Assembly: GCA_033297205.1 (NCBI GenBank)
Contig: MU859199.1
Span: 1-64,000 of the forward strand
Origin: Pseudoneurospora amorphoporcata
Lineage: Eukaryota > Ascomycota > Sordariomycetes > Sordariales > Sordariaceae
Direction of reading: 5' to 3'
Length of the DNA stretch: 64,000 bases
The position numbers and the translations under genes are program-made. Below are positions 42,726 through 54,057 of the stretch, piece after piece; position 1 is the first letter of the stretch; every line of letters begins with the position of its first letter. The notes below the pieces were generated by a model, which was not told where the DNA came from, made no database searches, and saw only the letters and a program-made list of their open reading frames with translations.

Positions 42726-44138
42726 TCAAATCTTAGCCTCGCTCCTCCCCGTAGCCTGCGCCGCCCTCTGCTGTCTGATAACAGTACTACTGATCTTCGA
42801 CGTGAAATCCTCCGTACCCTTAACATCCTCCCCGACACCCTCCGGGATCTCATCCGCGTTCAACACATCCACCTCGAAAACCTCCAGCGTCTTCCACCCT
42901 TGTTCTGCCCGCTTGTCATTGACTGCCTTCCCACCCGACCGCGTCTCCCCTGACACGACCAACACATCGATATCCTCTTCCGTGATCGTCGGCCCAAAAG
43001 CATCTTGTATCCGCACACACTGCACGATGATCGTGCCATCCCTAAACGCCGCGCGGAAATCGCCGTCTTTCTCGTCGATGTGCACTCCTGCCTCCGGGCC
43101 CGTCGCTTCCCTCCACCCCTTGTCAGAGAGCTGCAGAAGCCGTGACAAGAAGTAAATCACGTTCCGCGCTCTCGTCTCCCACGACTGCACGTACTCTGCA
43201 AACTTCTTGTTCTTGAGCAGCTCGTCGCCCGTGATGCCAATGAGGTACTTGCACGGCTCGCGGCGCGGCCGGGGGGAAGTAGCCGGCAACGACAGCTCGT
43301 CTTTGCTCGGCGGTCCCAGGAGCAAAGCGCCCGCGGTCAAGAGGAGTTTGTGGCCTGGGTGGAGATAGTCAAAGGTACCGCCTAGACAGACCACCGGCAC
43401 ACCGGATACCTTTCTTCCCTCCCCTTCCCCTCCCGCCCCCGACGTGAGCCCAAGCCCCTGATTCAACGTCAACCCCCCCTCCACAGCCACCAACTGCTCC
43501 TGCCTAATCTTATTCGCCGCGCCCACCATCTTCCCCTCCGCCATCTGCAGATACACCTCATTCAACTGGATCCCCTGCTCCGTCCTTACATGGAAGATGT
43601 AATTCCACGGATGATACGCCTCGGCAAAACTCGCCAAGTCCACCACCACCGTGTTGTTCGTCTCGATCAAACTCCCACCACTTGTCCCACTACCTCCCCT
43701 TAAAGCCTTGTCCTCAGCACTCAACGGCTTACGTCCCCGATCGTGATCAACCAAAATAACCGTGGCATCCACCGACACTTTTCCAGATCTGCCATCATCA
43801 TCATCATCATCATCCATCTCCGTGCTGATCCCCAGCCGGGCACAGATGACGGAGATGATGGCGTACAAACCGGCAACGAGCGACTGTGCTTGGGACCAGA
43901 GGAGGGTCTTGGCGCGCAGCTGGTAAGGGGGGCCTTGGAGGATGGGGATGGCAACGGCGATGATGAGCTTCTTGGATGCGCCGTGGGGGTTGGCGGCGTG
44001 TTTGAGCTTGGAGAGGACGGCGGTAAGGGAGGGGCGATAGGCGGCGTTGAGGAGGGTGCGGTTGAAAGGGTGGGGTGGGAAGGGCAGGAGGAGGAGGGAG
44101 GGGAGTTGGTCTCTTTTGTTGGTGGTGGAGGTGGACAT
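42726..44138 (-). CDS. Phosphopantetheine adenylyltransferase (eukaryotic PPAT, CAB4-type)
   Basis: Intronless 470-residue protein. A nucleotidyltransferase domain starts at about residue 247. GGTFDYLHPGHKLLL contains the HxGH signature (260-263), and KISSTVIR (448-455) is the matching ISSTxxR motif. YLIGITGDELLKNKKFAEYV is also typical of eukaryotic PPAT. The enzyme transfers AMP from ATP to 4'-phosphopantetheine, the fourth step of CoA synthesis, in the cytosol. The N-terminal 240 residues are the poorly conserved extension seen in fungal Cab4-like proteins and include an Asp7 tract (about 109-115). The ATG at 44138 is the last one before the conserved region and has an A at -3. Together with the ketopantoate reductase at 2557 it is one of two CoA-related genes here, but they are not clustered. 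Confidence 0.9.
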   Translation of the reverse strand: MSTSTTNKRDQLPSLLLLPFPPHPFNRTLLNAAYRPSLTAVLSKLKHAANPHGASKKLIIAVAIPILQGPPYQLRAKTLLWSQAQSLVAGLYAIISVICARLGISTEMDDDDDDDGRSGKVSVDATVILVDHDRGRKPLSAEDKALRGGSGTSGGSLIETNNTVVVDLASFAEAYHPWNYIFHVRTEQGIQLNEVYLQMAEGKMVGAANKIRQEQLVAVEGGLTLNQGLGLTSGAGGEGEGRKVSGVPVVCLGGTFDYLHPGHKLLLTAGALLLGPPSKDELSLPATSPRPRREPCKYLIGITGDELLKNKKFAEYVQSWETRARNVIYFLSRLLQLSDKGWREATGPEAGVHIDEKDGDFRAAFRDGTIIVQCVRIQDAFGPTITEEDIDVLVVSGETRSGGKAVNDKRAEQGWKTLEVFEVDVLNADEIPEGVGEDVKGTEDFTSKISSTVIRQQRAAQATGRSEAKI

Positions 44139-44883
44139 GGTGATGGTGACTTGGTGAGGATGGATTAGGGTGTAAAGAAATGGTATGTCGGGAGCTGAGT
44201 CCTGTCTTTGGAGGAAAACCAAGCGATGAGATGAGAGCTGGTTGCTGGTGGCAGTAACAAGTGGTAGGTAGTTTTGGTGGTGAGATATGGTCGTATCTGC
44301 CCCTCCTTTGTTCCGGTGGTGGGAATGAGGCGGATAACAGCCTCCGGCACACAAGGTGAAGGCGAAGACAGCCAGCCTCAAGAGTGGGTTGTAATACTGG
44401 TGTTGCAGATTGGAGGCTATAGTATCTTGTTGAATATAGCACTCCGCAAGATGCGGGCTGTTGACAGGATGAGTGCAGGTGCACCTCGGTTCTCACTCAC
44501 TTGCCGTGGGGTGTCCAGGTGCGGAGGTGCCGTCATTTTACAAATAGATCGGCGTATGATCCGGTTGACATGCTGCAGTCTACGTTCAACCCTAACCCTG
44601 CAAATGTTATTCATCTACTGCCCAGTGGGCAGTGCTTTTATGGCGATGAGATTTGTACAGTAGCCATGTTCGACTCCGCTTCAGCCCACTGGCATCGTTT
44701 ATCCATTATAAACTACCTCTATCTGCTAAACATCCATCTGTAGGTATATGACATCCACATACGCCTATCAGTCTCCGACTCCCACACATGGCCACCGCCT
44801 CCTATATGCCCGCTAAATCCCAGGTTAAATCAACCATATGCCATACTATCCGCTCCGCTCACGCACTTTGTCTCATATCCAAA
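44139..44883. other. Spacer between PPAT and the Ral2-like gene
   Basis: Promoter of the PPAT gene and 3' flank of the Kelch gene. No supported gene. Confidence 0.4.
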
Positions 44884-47800
44884 TCAAGGACCACCCATCC
44901 CCATCCCGACACGTTGTTGCATATGTTGCATCGAAGATGTCGCCGTGGGAGTTGATCCGTAAAGGCCCGGTCCTGCGGGACCTCCATGCGGCCCACTCGG
45001 TCCATGTCCTGGTCCTCCCGGTCCCATCCCAGGGTTCGTTCCCGTCCGCTCTCTCATCCTCCGGCCCTCCATCAGGCCCTTCAGACCTCTCTTCTGCAGG
45101 CCAATGACACTGCTCAGTTCACCAGACCAGATTTCACCTCCTCGGTCCCTTTCCTGCTCCCCCATATCCGACCACTCACTTCCACTCACGCTGTTCGTAG
45201 CGCTCAACTCCTCGCTAGGCGGTCTCCTGACCTGCTGAAGCCCGGTCGTGTTGATATGCAACGCCGCCGTCCTTGCAGCAAGGCTACCGCTACCGCCGCC
45301 GCCACCATCACCACCATACTCGCTGCCGTTAGCGGAAGGTGGCATTGATCCAACCGGGCTGGCTAAACCATCCAGGTCGACAGGCGGGAAGAAGTTGGGG
45401 TTGAGGGTACCGTCAATGCCGCGTCCGCCTCCGGCCGCCATGGCAGTCGCGTTGAACACTGCGGCTGCGTTTCGGCTGTCGAGTAGGTTATGAAGGCGCT
45501 CTACCACCGCCTCGAGGAGACCATCTACCCGGTACGGCCGCGCTATTTGGAGGAGACTGCAGAGGATTTGTGGAGTGCACAACGGCGAGGTAGGCTGGGG
45601 GAGGCTGGAGGTATAGAGGAAGTGGAGAAGTGCTTGGATGGTGAGGAAGGTGTGCGGCAGATAGAGGCATCGCGGTCGGTTGTTCGGCGCAAGGGTACGC
45701 GGTGTTGGGGCACTGTTGAGCGTGGCAGGGTCTGCACCCGTTGGTGACGTGATGCTTCCCGCAACAGATGTAGCGGCGGTGCTGGGCGGCTTGCCAGTTG
45801 AGCTACCACCCGAGTATACCGACGTCTGACTCTCCATCGTACTCCTGTTTCCGGGCGTGGGTGTCATGTTGGAACTGCGGCCCATGCCAGAAGGCGCCGA
45901 AATGGAGTTGGATCTGAGTGTCATGACGTCGCTGCCGTCCTGGCAGGCTGTCCCCTCCCGGAGAAGCTGGACAAAGTACGGGCCCCATCGCCTGGCAACG
46001 ATTCTAGAGTTGACCGGTATTCTTTCGCCTCCTATGCACAGAATATCCATGTCCGCCAACTCCCGCATCATAAGCACCTTCTCTCCAAGCTCTTCAGCAG
46101 CGCGACTGTGTTGTCTACCGCCGGCAGTAAAGCCCGCCTTACGGGCTAGACTCAAACCAGGACCGGTAAAAGGACTACTGGCGCTGACGAAGCCGCTCAT
46201 GGGCGTCGTTTTTCGTGGGTTATCGTAGAAACCAAAGGCCTCCAGCTCTACCATGCATACATTGCTGAAGTTAATGCGTCGATGATTATAGTCATCCACA
46301 AGACTTCTCTTCCGGTGTCCCAAGACGACGAACGTGTTCCTCCTGTTCCACAGCACGCCTCTGTTCCAACTTCCCTGACTGAAGACAGCGCCTCCGGCAT
46401 CGATCCTGCTCCAGCTCAGGTTCCGTAGATCCAATGCCCAAAGTGCATACTCCTGCTTCGAGGAGGTGAGATAGGTGCCGCTGACTACGAAGTAGTGATC
46501 AATGATTCCTCCATTGGGAAATCGCAATCCTGGCGGGCTGTATTGATCCTTCATTGTGGTTTCAACAAGGGTTCCATCGCTCGATCGTACTTGCAACTCC
46601 AGCTTGACATCAAGGAAATTGTAGTTGCTGTAAATCAGCATGCTCGATCCAGCATCCTTGGCCTCCTGGGTAGTAGCTGCTCCTGGGTCCTGCCGTCCGC
46701 TTGCCGGGTGTGGCTTGCCCATCTTTGCCGCGAGAGATGGTGGCAGGGGAGCAACCACACTCCTATACGCACCGCAGCTCTTGCCCAGCTGTTCGGTTGA
46801 AACCCACTTGAGGCTTCGCAGGTTGAAGACGCTGATCTGCTCGATGTAGTGATTCGCAGCATCTTGGCCTCCTATAACCACCATTTCGGCGCCGCCAGTC
46901 CCATCGATATCAATCCCAATGCGACCTTCATTGGGGTTCCCCGATGAGGGATTATGCTGCAGCGCTGAGAACGGGGCCCTATGGGACGCAAAAGAGGCCG
47001 ACGACGGGAGAATGCATGCGCAATGAGCATATCGTCCTTGAGGGGCATCTTGTGTCTGAACGAAGGTCCACTTCCTTGACTGCGCGTCATAAACGTATAT
47101 ATCCGACATGACCTTGACCTCGGGCTGTTGATCCTGCGTTATTGTGTTTTGGCTTGATATCGGGGACATACCACCATAGCAAACAAGTTTCGTATCGCCG
47201 AGAGCGCACATGGAGTGGAAATAGCGAGGTGGGGGAACATCTCCGGATGTCTTGATCTTGGACCAATGTCGCCGGATGAGGTCCAGCTCGTACAGATCAG
47301 CTGTTAACGGCGCCGGCTTGGTTCTCGACAGTATCCTTCCACCAAATACGAATAGTTTGTCTCCCAAGACTGTTGTCGTGGCGCCAACCAGAGGCGGCGG
47401 CTCTCTGCCTGTTGTCCGGTGCACATTGCACATCAAACCCGACAGATGCTGTGACGGCGAGGACATTGGATGCGGCCCACCACCACCACCACCACCACCC
47501 GCTCCTTGTGGCCTCCCTTGGCCACCGTTGGGAGAGGGGCCGGCAGACATTGGCCCATTACTCCTCGGTGTCAAGTTTTCCTGGCGTCCATCTCCTGCCT
47601 CTGATCTGTGCACACTCGCGAAGCTGCTTTGACTGCTGCTCATGCTGACATCCTGGCGTGCGGCATCCTGTGATCTCATATACATGCCGCCACCTCCCAT
47701 CTCCATTGACGATGCCGGATCCATGGTTCTTGTTCGACCAGAGTCCATCCAGATCGTTTCTAGCGGCTCCTGGGTGAACTGAGGGAATGACGTGGGAGTT

Positions 47801-48201
47801 GATGGGCTCGTTGGGGAAGGCGTTTGTGGAGGAGGTTCCGGTAAAGGTTTTGCAAGGTTGTTTCGAAAACTCAGGCTCCGTGCATGTTGCGCCTTGGAAG
47901 GATTTGGAGATTTTATATTTATCGGAGACGATTTGGAAGATTGCTCTGCGGTGGGCACGCAGGGCTCAGAAGGTCGTCGTAGAGCGAGCTGTGAAGTTTG
48001 GCGCGTGAGCCTCGCAAACTCCTCTCGACCGGAAGTGAACTTCTTGATGCCGCGGAAAGCTGAAGAGAAGAAGTCGGACGGGGTTCTCGCAAGGGAACGA
48101 GACGTCTGTTCCTCGGGTTCGGAGTCGGAGAAGTGACTGAGGTCGAAAGCACTCGGCGGCTGCTGGCCTGAAGTTGTCGGTGTCAGTCCAAGGCCCGCCA
48201 T
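44884..48201 (-). CDS. Ral2-like Kelch-repeat and BTB protein
   Basis: Intronless 1105-residue protein. A disordered N-terminus (1-265, with a Gly8 tract) is followed by Kelch-type repeats from about residue 267: VGATTTVLGDKLFVFGG, PPPRYFHSMCALGDTKLVCYGG, YDAQSRKWTFVQ, GRYAHCACI, MVVIGGQDAANHYIEQISVF, FVVLGHRKRSLVDDYN. A BTB/POZ-like part follows (ADMDILCIGGERIPVNSRIVARRWGPYF, then LYLPHTFLTIQALLHFLYTSSLP and ILCSLLQIARPYRVDGLLEAVVERLHNLL). It is split by a Ser/Thr-rich insert of about 100 residues. The layout matches Ral2 of fission yeast, which acts upstream of Ras1 in mating and cell shape, and its filamentous-fungal relatives. The C-terminus is Gly/Pro-rich. Family assignment comes from architecture and repeats; a Ras link is inferred. 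Confidence 0.8.
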   Translation of the reverse strand: MAGLGLTPTTSGQQPPSAFDLSHFSDSEPEEQTSRSLARTPSDFFSSAFRGIKKFTSGREEFARLTRQTSQLALRRPSEPCVPTAEQSSKSSPINIKSPNPSKAQHARSLSFRNNLAKPLPEPPPQTPSPTSPSTPTSFPQFTQEPLETIWMDSGRTRTMDPASSMEMGGGGMYMRSQDAARQDVSMSSSQSSFASVHRSEAGDGRQENLTPRSNGPMSAGPSPNGGQGRPQGAGGGGGGGGPHPMSSPSQHLSGLMCNVHRTTGREPPPLVGATTTVLGDKLFVFGGRILSRTKPAPLTADLYELDLIRRHWSKIKTSGDVPPPRYFHSMCALGDTKLVCYGGMSPISSQNTITQDQQPEVKVMSDIYVYDAQSRKWTFVQTQDAPQGRYAHCACILPSSASFASHRAPFSALQHNPSSGNPNEGRIGIDIDGTGGAEMVVIGGQDAANHYIEQISVFNLRSLKWVSTEQLGKSCGAYRSVVAPLPPSLAAKMGKPHPASGRQDPGAATTQEAKDAGSSMLIYSNYNFLDVKLELQVRSSDGTLVETTMKDQYSPPGLRFPNGGIIDHYFVVSGTYLTSSKQEYALWALDLRNLSWSRIDAGGAVFSQGSWNRGVLWNRRNTFVVLGHRKRSLVDDYNHRRINFSNVCMVELEAFGFYDNPRKTTPMSGFVSASSPFTGPGLSLARKAGFTAGGRQHSRAAEELGEKVLMMRELADMDILCIGGERIPVNSRIVARRWGPYFVQLLREGTACQDGSDVMTLRSNSISAPSGMGRSSNMTPTPGNRSTMESQTSVYSGGSSTGKPPSTAATSVAGSITSPTGADPATLNSAPTPRTLAPNNRPRCLYLPHTFLTIQALLHFLYTSSLPQPTSPLCTPQILCSLLQIARPYRVDGLLEAVVERLHNLLDSRNAAAVFNATAMAAGGGRGIDGTLNPNFFPPVDLDGLASPVGSMPPSANGSEYGGDGGGGGSGSLAARTAALHINTTGLQQVRRPPSEELSATNSVSGSEWSDMGEQERDRGGEIWSGELSSVIGLQKRGLKGLMEGRRMRERTGTNPGMGPGGPGHGPSGPHGGPAGPGLYGSTPTATSSMQHMQQRVGMGMGGP

Positions 48202-50152
48202 GTCGACAGTTGCTGCGCCTGCAGCGCAAAACTATCTGCGTAAAAAGGCTCTCGAGAGTGAAACAGGTCACAAGACATGGGCATAGTCACAAGAAGCCAA
48301 GGGAAGGAAAAGGCCGTGTTAAAGAGCAGTGAAGAACCCAAGGGCGACGGCGAGACAAAAGGGAATGTGAAGAGCAAGCCAAGATCCATTCAGTCACCTG
48401 GCAAATGGCAAACACGGGTCCTGCCTTTCAGAAAAGAATGGGAGGGAAAAACCCAGGATGGGCTGGGTCAGCGGTTGAGGCACAGACAGGAGTCAATGCC
48501 AGGGACAATAGATCAAGCATTCGCATCTTGGACGGAGCCAGGGGGCTGGACACACCGGGCTGCCCCGAGTAAGTTTCAACGGCTCTCCGGCCAGTCCGCG
48601 GCCTTTGCTCCTATCTCGAGCAGCGATGTTCCCTACCAGCACAGCGAAGAAGGGAACCTTGGCCAGCCGATCTGAAGCAGAAAGCCAAACATGTTGTGGG
48701 GGCAGTAACAATACGGGCAGTGGAAACTCGGAGGTGCCCTGAGTATCCGGGACCTCAACCCATCACGGGAAGGGCGGCGTGGCTCATGGGGGACTGCGCA
48801 ATGGCACAGGGTAGGAATGGGAAGACAATGACGATATGGGCAAGCATCATGGTCCATGGGCGGCGACAAGAGATGGAGAGGGATCAGGGGCCGAGGAATG
48901 ACAGATTTGACAGCGCGGGCATGGGAAAATGGGCAATGCGCAGCGTACCTGATCAGAACCGTCGCAAACGTATCAAGGTGACGGTGTGCCGTGGACTGTT
49001 TCCGCCGTACCAGACTATAGCTTCGAAGATGGAATTGATGTTGCGACCGAAGTAAATGCTTTAATTTCCGATCGGGTGTCTTTCCGAAGTCGTCGTGGTA
49101 TAAGGATCGCGGGGCAGACGCGCAGGCGAACGAGTGGGCGAAAGATGGGATGGTCAGGCGGGACAGACGACGGACGAAAGTAGTCGAGAGGGATGAAAAG
49201 ACGAATTGATGGAATGATCGATACGTTCGACTTGTCCGAGGCAGAGAGCACCGGTGTGCAGGTAGAGGTTGCAGGGTTGCCGCACGGACTCGGCGTTCGT
49301 TCGTTTTTGCTTGCCTGGATCGTATTCAAAAGGCAGAGGATACCATGTATAGACCAGAGATTTCGATATGTGCGCGTGCACTCGCGTGTATACGCAGTGT
49401 AGTTTGTAAGGAGTAGGGTGCGGCGATCACTCGCCGTTTGGTGTAAAGAGGAGAAAAAGGAAGTGTGTCGGACAGTAGACAAGAAATTGGGAAATGGGCT
49501 TGTTACTTGCTACTACTTACACTACACCTTTCCTCTATGATCCCGTGCGGGTGACCACTTGCAGGAATCGCCAAACTAAAACCCCCTTCCTTCAAAGAGA
49601 ACGAAGCGAACTTTAGTTACACTTTGGAAACCTTTACGAAAATAGATACCGGGGACGGCGCAAGCCTGCAAAGACGCTCTCAATGGGTAAGAGAATGACA
49701 AGCGAAAAAACTTCCAAAACTCTCTTTTGCAACTCTCTTCTCAAGACCAATCTTGAAGTGGCTTTGACTCCCGTCTGCCTTTCGCCATAAGATACTAAGC
49801 CATTCAGGGGCAGGCATTAGTCGCGCTAGAGATATGTAGGCACGACGGCGCTCCGCGTATTCAGTTCGACAAAGAGAGCCGCACGGATCAGGTGATGGTC
49901 TAAACTTGCGGCGCTTTCACTAATGTCAGCGAATCGTCCGCCTTCGAGAAGCAATGCCAAGAATTACGCAGGGACTCCCTCGGGATCCACACTCTCAGCA
50001 CATGAAAGTTGAAGTTCCCCACGACGCACGTTGCTCCCGGGCATCTTTTCGTTGGTCCATCAGTGCTCGTGGGCATGTTGCTCCTTTGTTAAACTGAAGC
50101 TCCTGTCCTCGTAATTACTATTCTGAAGAGTAACTCATCTCCCGCTTCCTTC

Positions 50153-50197
<45 letters not shown>

Positions 50198-51441
50198 CCC
50201 CTATCAGCTGACACAGTCCTTGACTTCCATGTTGTTCATCGATTAACACACCTACACTATACCACTTCCCCCTTTTAACAGAAACCCGTTAACTACCTCT
50301 ACCTATCCACTGCCATCCCACCCAGTTTCCGGTTGACTCAATCACATCCCTACCGTTATCTCGTGGCCGACAAGGTTCACAGTTTTCGTCGCTCGATCGT
50401 TCACTTCCATCGCTCCGACTGAACGCCCCGTGATATTCCCCCTTTTAGAGTTTTCGGATATGAAACACCACTGCCGATAAACGAGAAAAAAAGCACATTC
50501 AACCAAAGGAAACCCAACTACCTAGGTAAACTGTGGCCGCGCGCTTGCTATGTATACCTGTCTACCTTAGTTATCCTTTTCAGAGCTGAGTGCGATCGTG
50601 ATGCCCATACCTATTGGATACGTACCTAAGCGCATACCTTACCACCCCAGCCCGAACCCAACTGTTTTTTAGGAGACGCCGGCTGTGTAAACGAGGCCAA
50701 AATTCTCCAACCTATCCGCTCGGTATTTGTGTATATCTACACCCAGCGTTATTTGTCCGCATGGCACTAATTGCTACTCAAGTTCCCGTTTTACATGAAT
50801 GTTTCACAAAAACCAGAGAATCCATTCTCTGCCGTAGTCCTTGGACATATTGTGGCATATCAACCGTCCATTATAGCAATTTGTACCCGGTTTGGACTCG
50901 TATGCGACCCTTGCTCCCAATATCTCGGTTCACCGCTTGCTTGCACGTTCCTTTGATGTTCAAATGGTATCTGGGGCGCAGATTTTCGAAAGGCAGGTCC
51001 TGCGGTAGCTAGGTTTTGCGACTCTTGCACAAGTTCAGCGGTGATGCTGAGAATTGCCTATGACGCAAAGCAAACCAGTTGTACATATTGCATGCGAAGG
51101 TCCAGCCAGCCCCATGCCACCGTGAAAGGTCATCATTCGAGCTTCCAAAACATTCAGCAATCATGGTGTTTCCTCGGTAGCCGGATGTGTCAGGCCAAAG
51201 CGGGCGGGGGCTAGTAAGTCGGCAACTGCGAGACGTGTGGATCAGTAGAGCGAATCTGTTTCCGAATCAAGCGTCAAAGAGATGGTCAACGGTGCAGGAT
51301 CCAGGAGCGGTCATTGTTCTTCAAGTCATTCATTCGATTTATTTTGTGTGACTAGGCACGCTTGAAAAAAAAAACAAAAAAAAACTCCGACCCAACCTGC
51401 CTCCCAGAAACCTTAAAAACTACATGCACACCTGCACACGC
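48202..51441. other. 3.2-kb intergenic region upstream of the Ral2-like gene
   Basis: Longest gene-free stretch. Includes a T41 run at 50157-50197 and CT-rich promoter-like sequence. Frames up to 155 codons have no motifs. Some of it is probably a long 5' leader of the Ral2-like gene. Confidence 0.45.
50157..50197. repeat. T41 homopolymer
   Basis: Uninterrupted run of 41 T in intergenic DNA. Confidence 0.9.
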
Positions 51442-52285
51442 TTAAGCGTCCTTGGGAAGGGGAGTGAAGCGGAGGTAAGGCTTGACGGCCTTGAGGTTGG
51501 GGAAGAGACGGGTGGCCTCCTCGCCCTGGATGGAAGGGTGGACGATAACATCATCACCGGGGACCCAGTTGATGGGGGTGGTGACCTTGTGCTTGTCGCC
51601 GGTCTGGAGGGAGTCGACGATGCGGAGGATCTCGGCCGAGTTGCGGCCGGTGGAGGCGGGGTAGGAAAGGATGGTGCGGATGGTCTTCTTGGGGTCGATG
51701 ATGAAGACGGAGCGGATGGTGAAGGCGATGCCCTTCTCGTCGACGTTGGTGGTGTCCTGGTAGTCGATCCTGTTGGGGAATGCGTTAGCAACTCTTCCAA
51801 GTCCCAATCGAAATCTGGTGATGGGTGCGCTTACATGTCGTAGAGGTAGGCAACCTTGCGCTCCTTGTCGGCAATGATGGGGAACTCGACCTGGGAGCCG
51901 GTGACATCCTTGATGTCGCTGATCCAGCCCTCGTGGGAGCCGAGGGTGTTGGCAGAGAGACCGATCAGCTTGACACCGCGCTTCTTGAACTCGGGCTCAA
52001 GGCGGGCCATCTCGCCGAGCTCGGTGGTGCAGACGGGGGTGTAGTCTTCGGGGTGGGAGAAGAGGATGGTCCAGCTGTCGCCAATGAACTGGTGGAAGTC
52101 AATGGGACCCTTGGTGGTGTCAGCCTGGAAGTTGGGGGCGATGGTGCCCAGGCGGAGGCTGCATCATCAGGAATCACAGGTCGGTCAGTCAAACGTTCAT
52201 CTACGCAGAAAGGAACTTGGGGGACAGCGATGGCATAGGGTAGGAGCTGAAGGACTTACGGAGCGTTGCGATCGGTGGAGGCCAT
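51442..52285 (-). CDS. 1-Cys peroxiredoxin (Prx6/Prx1 type)
   Basis: Three minus-strand exons (52285-52260, 52158-51835, 51769-51442) encode 225 residues, the usual length of Prx6-type enzymes. LRLGTIAPNFQADTTKG opens the thioredoxin fold. HPEDYTPVCTTE (44-55) carries the peroxidatic Cys52 in the TxxC context. The C-terminal extension LQTGDKHKVTTPINWVPGDD and KPYLRFTPLP is diagnostic of this subfamily. Cys52 is the only cysteine, so no resolving cysteine exists and recycling must use an external thiol. It reduces hydrogen peroxide and organic hydroperoxides. No presequence or PTS1 is visible, so a cytosolic location is likely. The first exon is only 26 nt and the intron phases fit exactly. 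Confidence 0.94.
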
Positions 52286-54057
52286 TGTGAATGATGTTTT
52301 GTGTGGTTGGGAAAAGAGGAATGGGTATCTCAGAGAAACAGCAGAAACAGTTGAAAGAGGAGAGAAGCTGAAAGAAAACCAGAATATGGGGAGGACCGTA
52401 ATGAGGGGCAACAGCGGGAGGTATTTAAAACCGTCTTGTTTCTACTAGCAAGCTGAGCTTGACTAATCCCTACGCGCAGCTCGCGCCATGTACATGGACA
52501 CGCACAGGTACCTACATATTTTAGCTTCCCGATTCTATTAGTGTACATCCCAAAATGTCGCCTTCGAAAGACTTCCATTTCTGGCCAGATGGACATGGGC
52601 TGTCTTGATCAGCCGTAGTGTATGTATGCGTACTGTCACGTATGTAATGAGCTACATGTCTTCTATATAGCTTTCATGGTAGCCATACGGCTAGCTTTCC
52701 TCCTCTCCTTTCCTTAACATGCGCAGCAAAGGAGCTAGCTCATCGAGGTGCTCAAAACTTCGTTTGTTCCACCCAGGGCAGGCAGCCTTTCAGTCAGGAT
52801 GTCCCTCGTCTCTTCCATCCCTACAGTATGCTCCCCGCTCGAAAGCTTGCTTGCAACATTGTGGTCCCCGCTGCACTCTCGACGAGAGTCTCGACCGTGT
52901 GTGTGCCATCCACCCATCCCATTTTCCTTCCCATCACAAGTAGTGTACCTACCTTGGGGATGTCTCACACAATTGCACATCACCATGACATGAATTTTCA
53001 ACCCAACCTTTTTGGGTCATGTACCTAGCTTTTGAGCTCCAAAACGCGGGGTGAGTTTGGCCCCTCCGCCGCCCTGAACGAGGGGCAATCGCTCCCCTCT
53101 TTTGGCCTTGGCGGCTCATTGCGCAATCATCTACATCTCTCATTGGACGCCAACGCCAGCCATTAACAATTATGTCATTTGGTGCTCGTTCGCGCAACGG
53201 TCCCAAACCGATTCCGTGTGTTTGGTTTGGGGGGGGCGGGGGCCGCCGCGTTATGAATGGAAAATCGGTTTTCGTTAACTCTTTTGTCAAGGTCTGACCA
53301 TCTTGGCACTTTTGTTGAATTGTCTACGGAGTTGTGCCGTTCAAATCGACTTACAGTAATACTCAAAGGATGATATGACAGAATGAAGCATGCTGCCTGG
53401 TGAGTCTGGCCTCCCGATGCTCTTCGTGCTCCGTCCTCCGTCCATCGGGAAAGCTTACATCCGCATACATACTTATATGTGGAGGCCGACAGCCGGAGAC
53501 AACAAGGGTGTCCGATGGTGTAAGTCGCCGGGTGTCGGGGTCGACGGCGAGCTGGGCATCACATCGTCTCGCCTTGGCAATACTTACCTACAGCTCCGAT
53601 CTGAACGCCGATTCATCTCGGCCACGGGGTTACCATCATCGCTTACAGCTTCCACTTTCTACCGGCCTTGGCCCATCAAATAATCATGTATATGGACGGC
53701 GAATAGTCGGTGATCACGGCAGTCACCTACACGCGCTTTCGCCGGAGCTCCCCATCAATATCGGCTATAGCGGGTGATCGTTCCGGATCCGGATTCTTAG
53801 CGGCACCGGAGCTTCGCCGATGGCGAACGAGCATGTCAAAAGCAGGATGGGAGTGTCATAAAAAGCCAGTGCATGCCTCGCTGCAATTCGTAATGTGTTC
53901 TGGCAACCGACCCATGATGTCGTGGTTGGGAGGGAGTGAATTTCCCTAATTAGTAGTAACATACTCCGGACTCCAGATTACTTTGTTCAGCCAATCTATT
54001 AAACCCCCTTCCGTACGTATTTCCAAGCTTTGCGCCAAATCCAACCCCAGCCCAAAC
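52286..54057. other. 1.8-kb intergenic region between peroxiredoxin and FAT1-type genes
   Basis: Peroxiredoxin promoter on the left and 3' flank of the FAT1-type gene on the right. A G-rich run lies at 53228-53242. No supported gene. Confidence 0.4.

Noticed and set aside
48277..48675. 132-codon plus-strand frame divergent from the Ral2-like gene
   Set aside because: Polar, motif-free, and within the likely long 5' leader of the Ral2-like gene. No splice or homology support.
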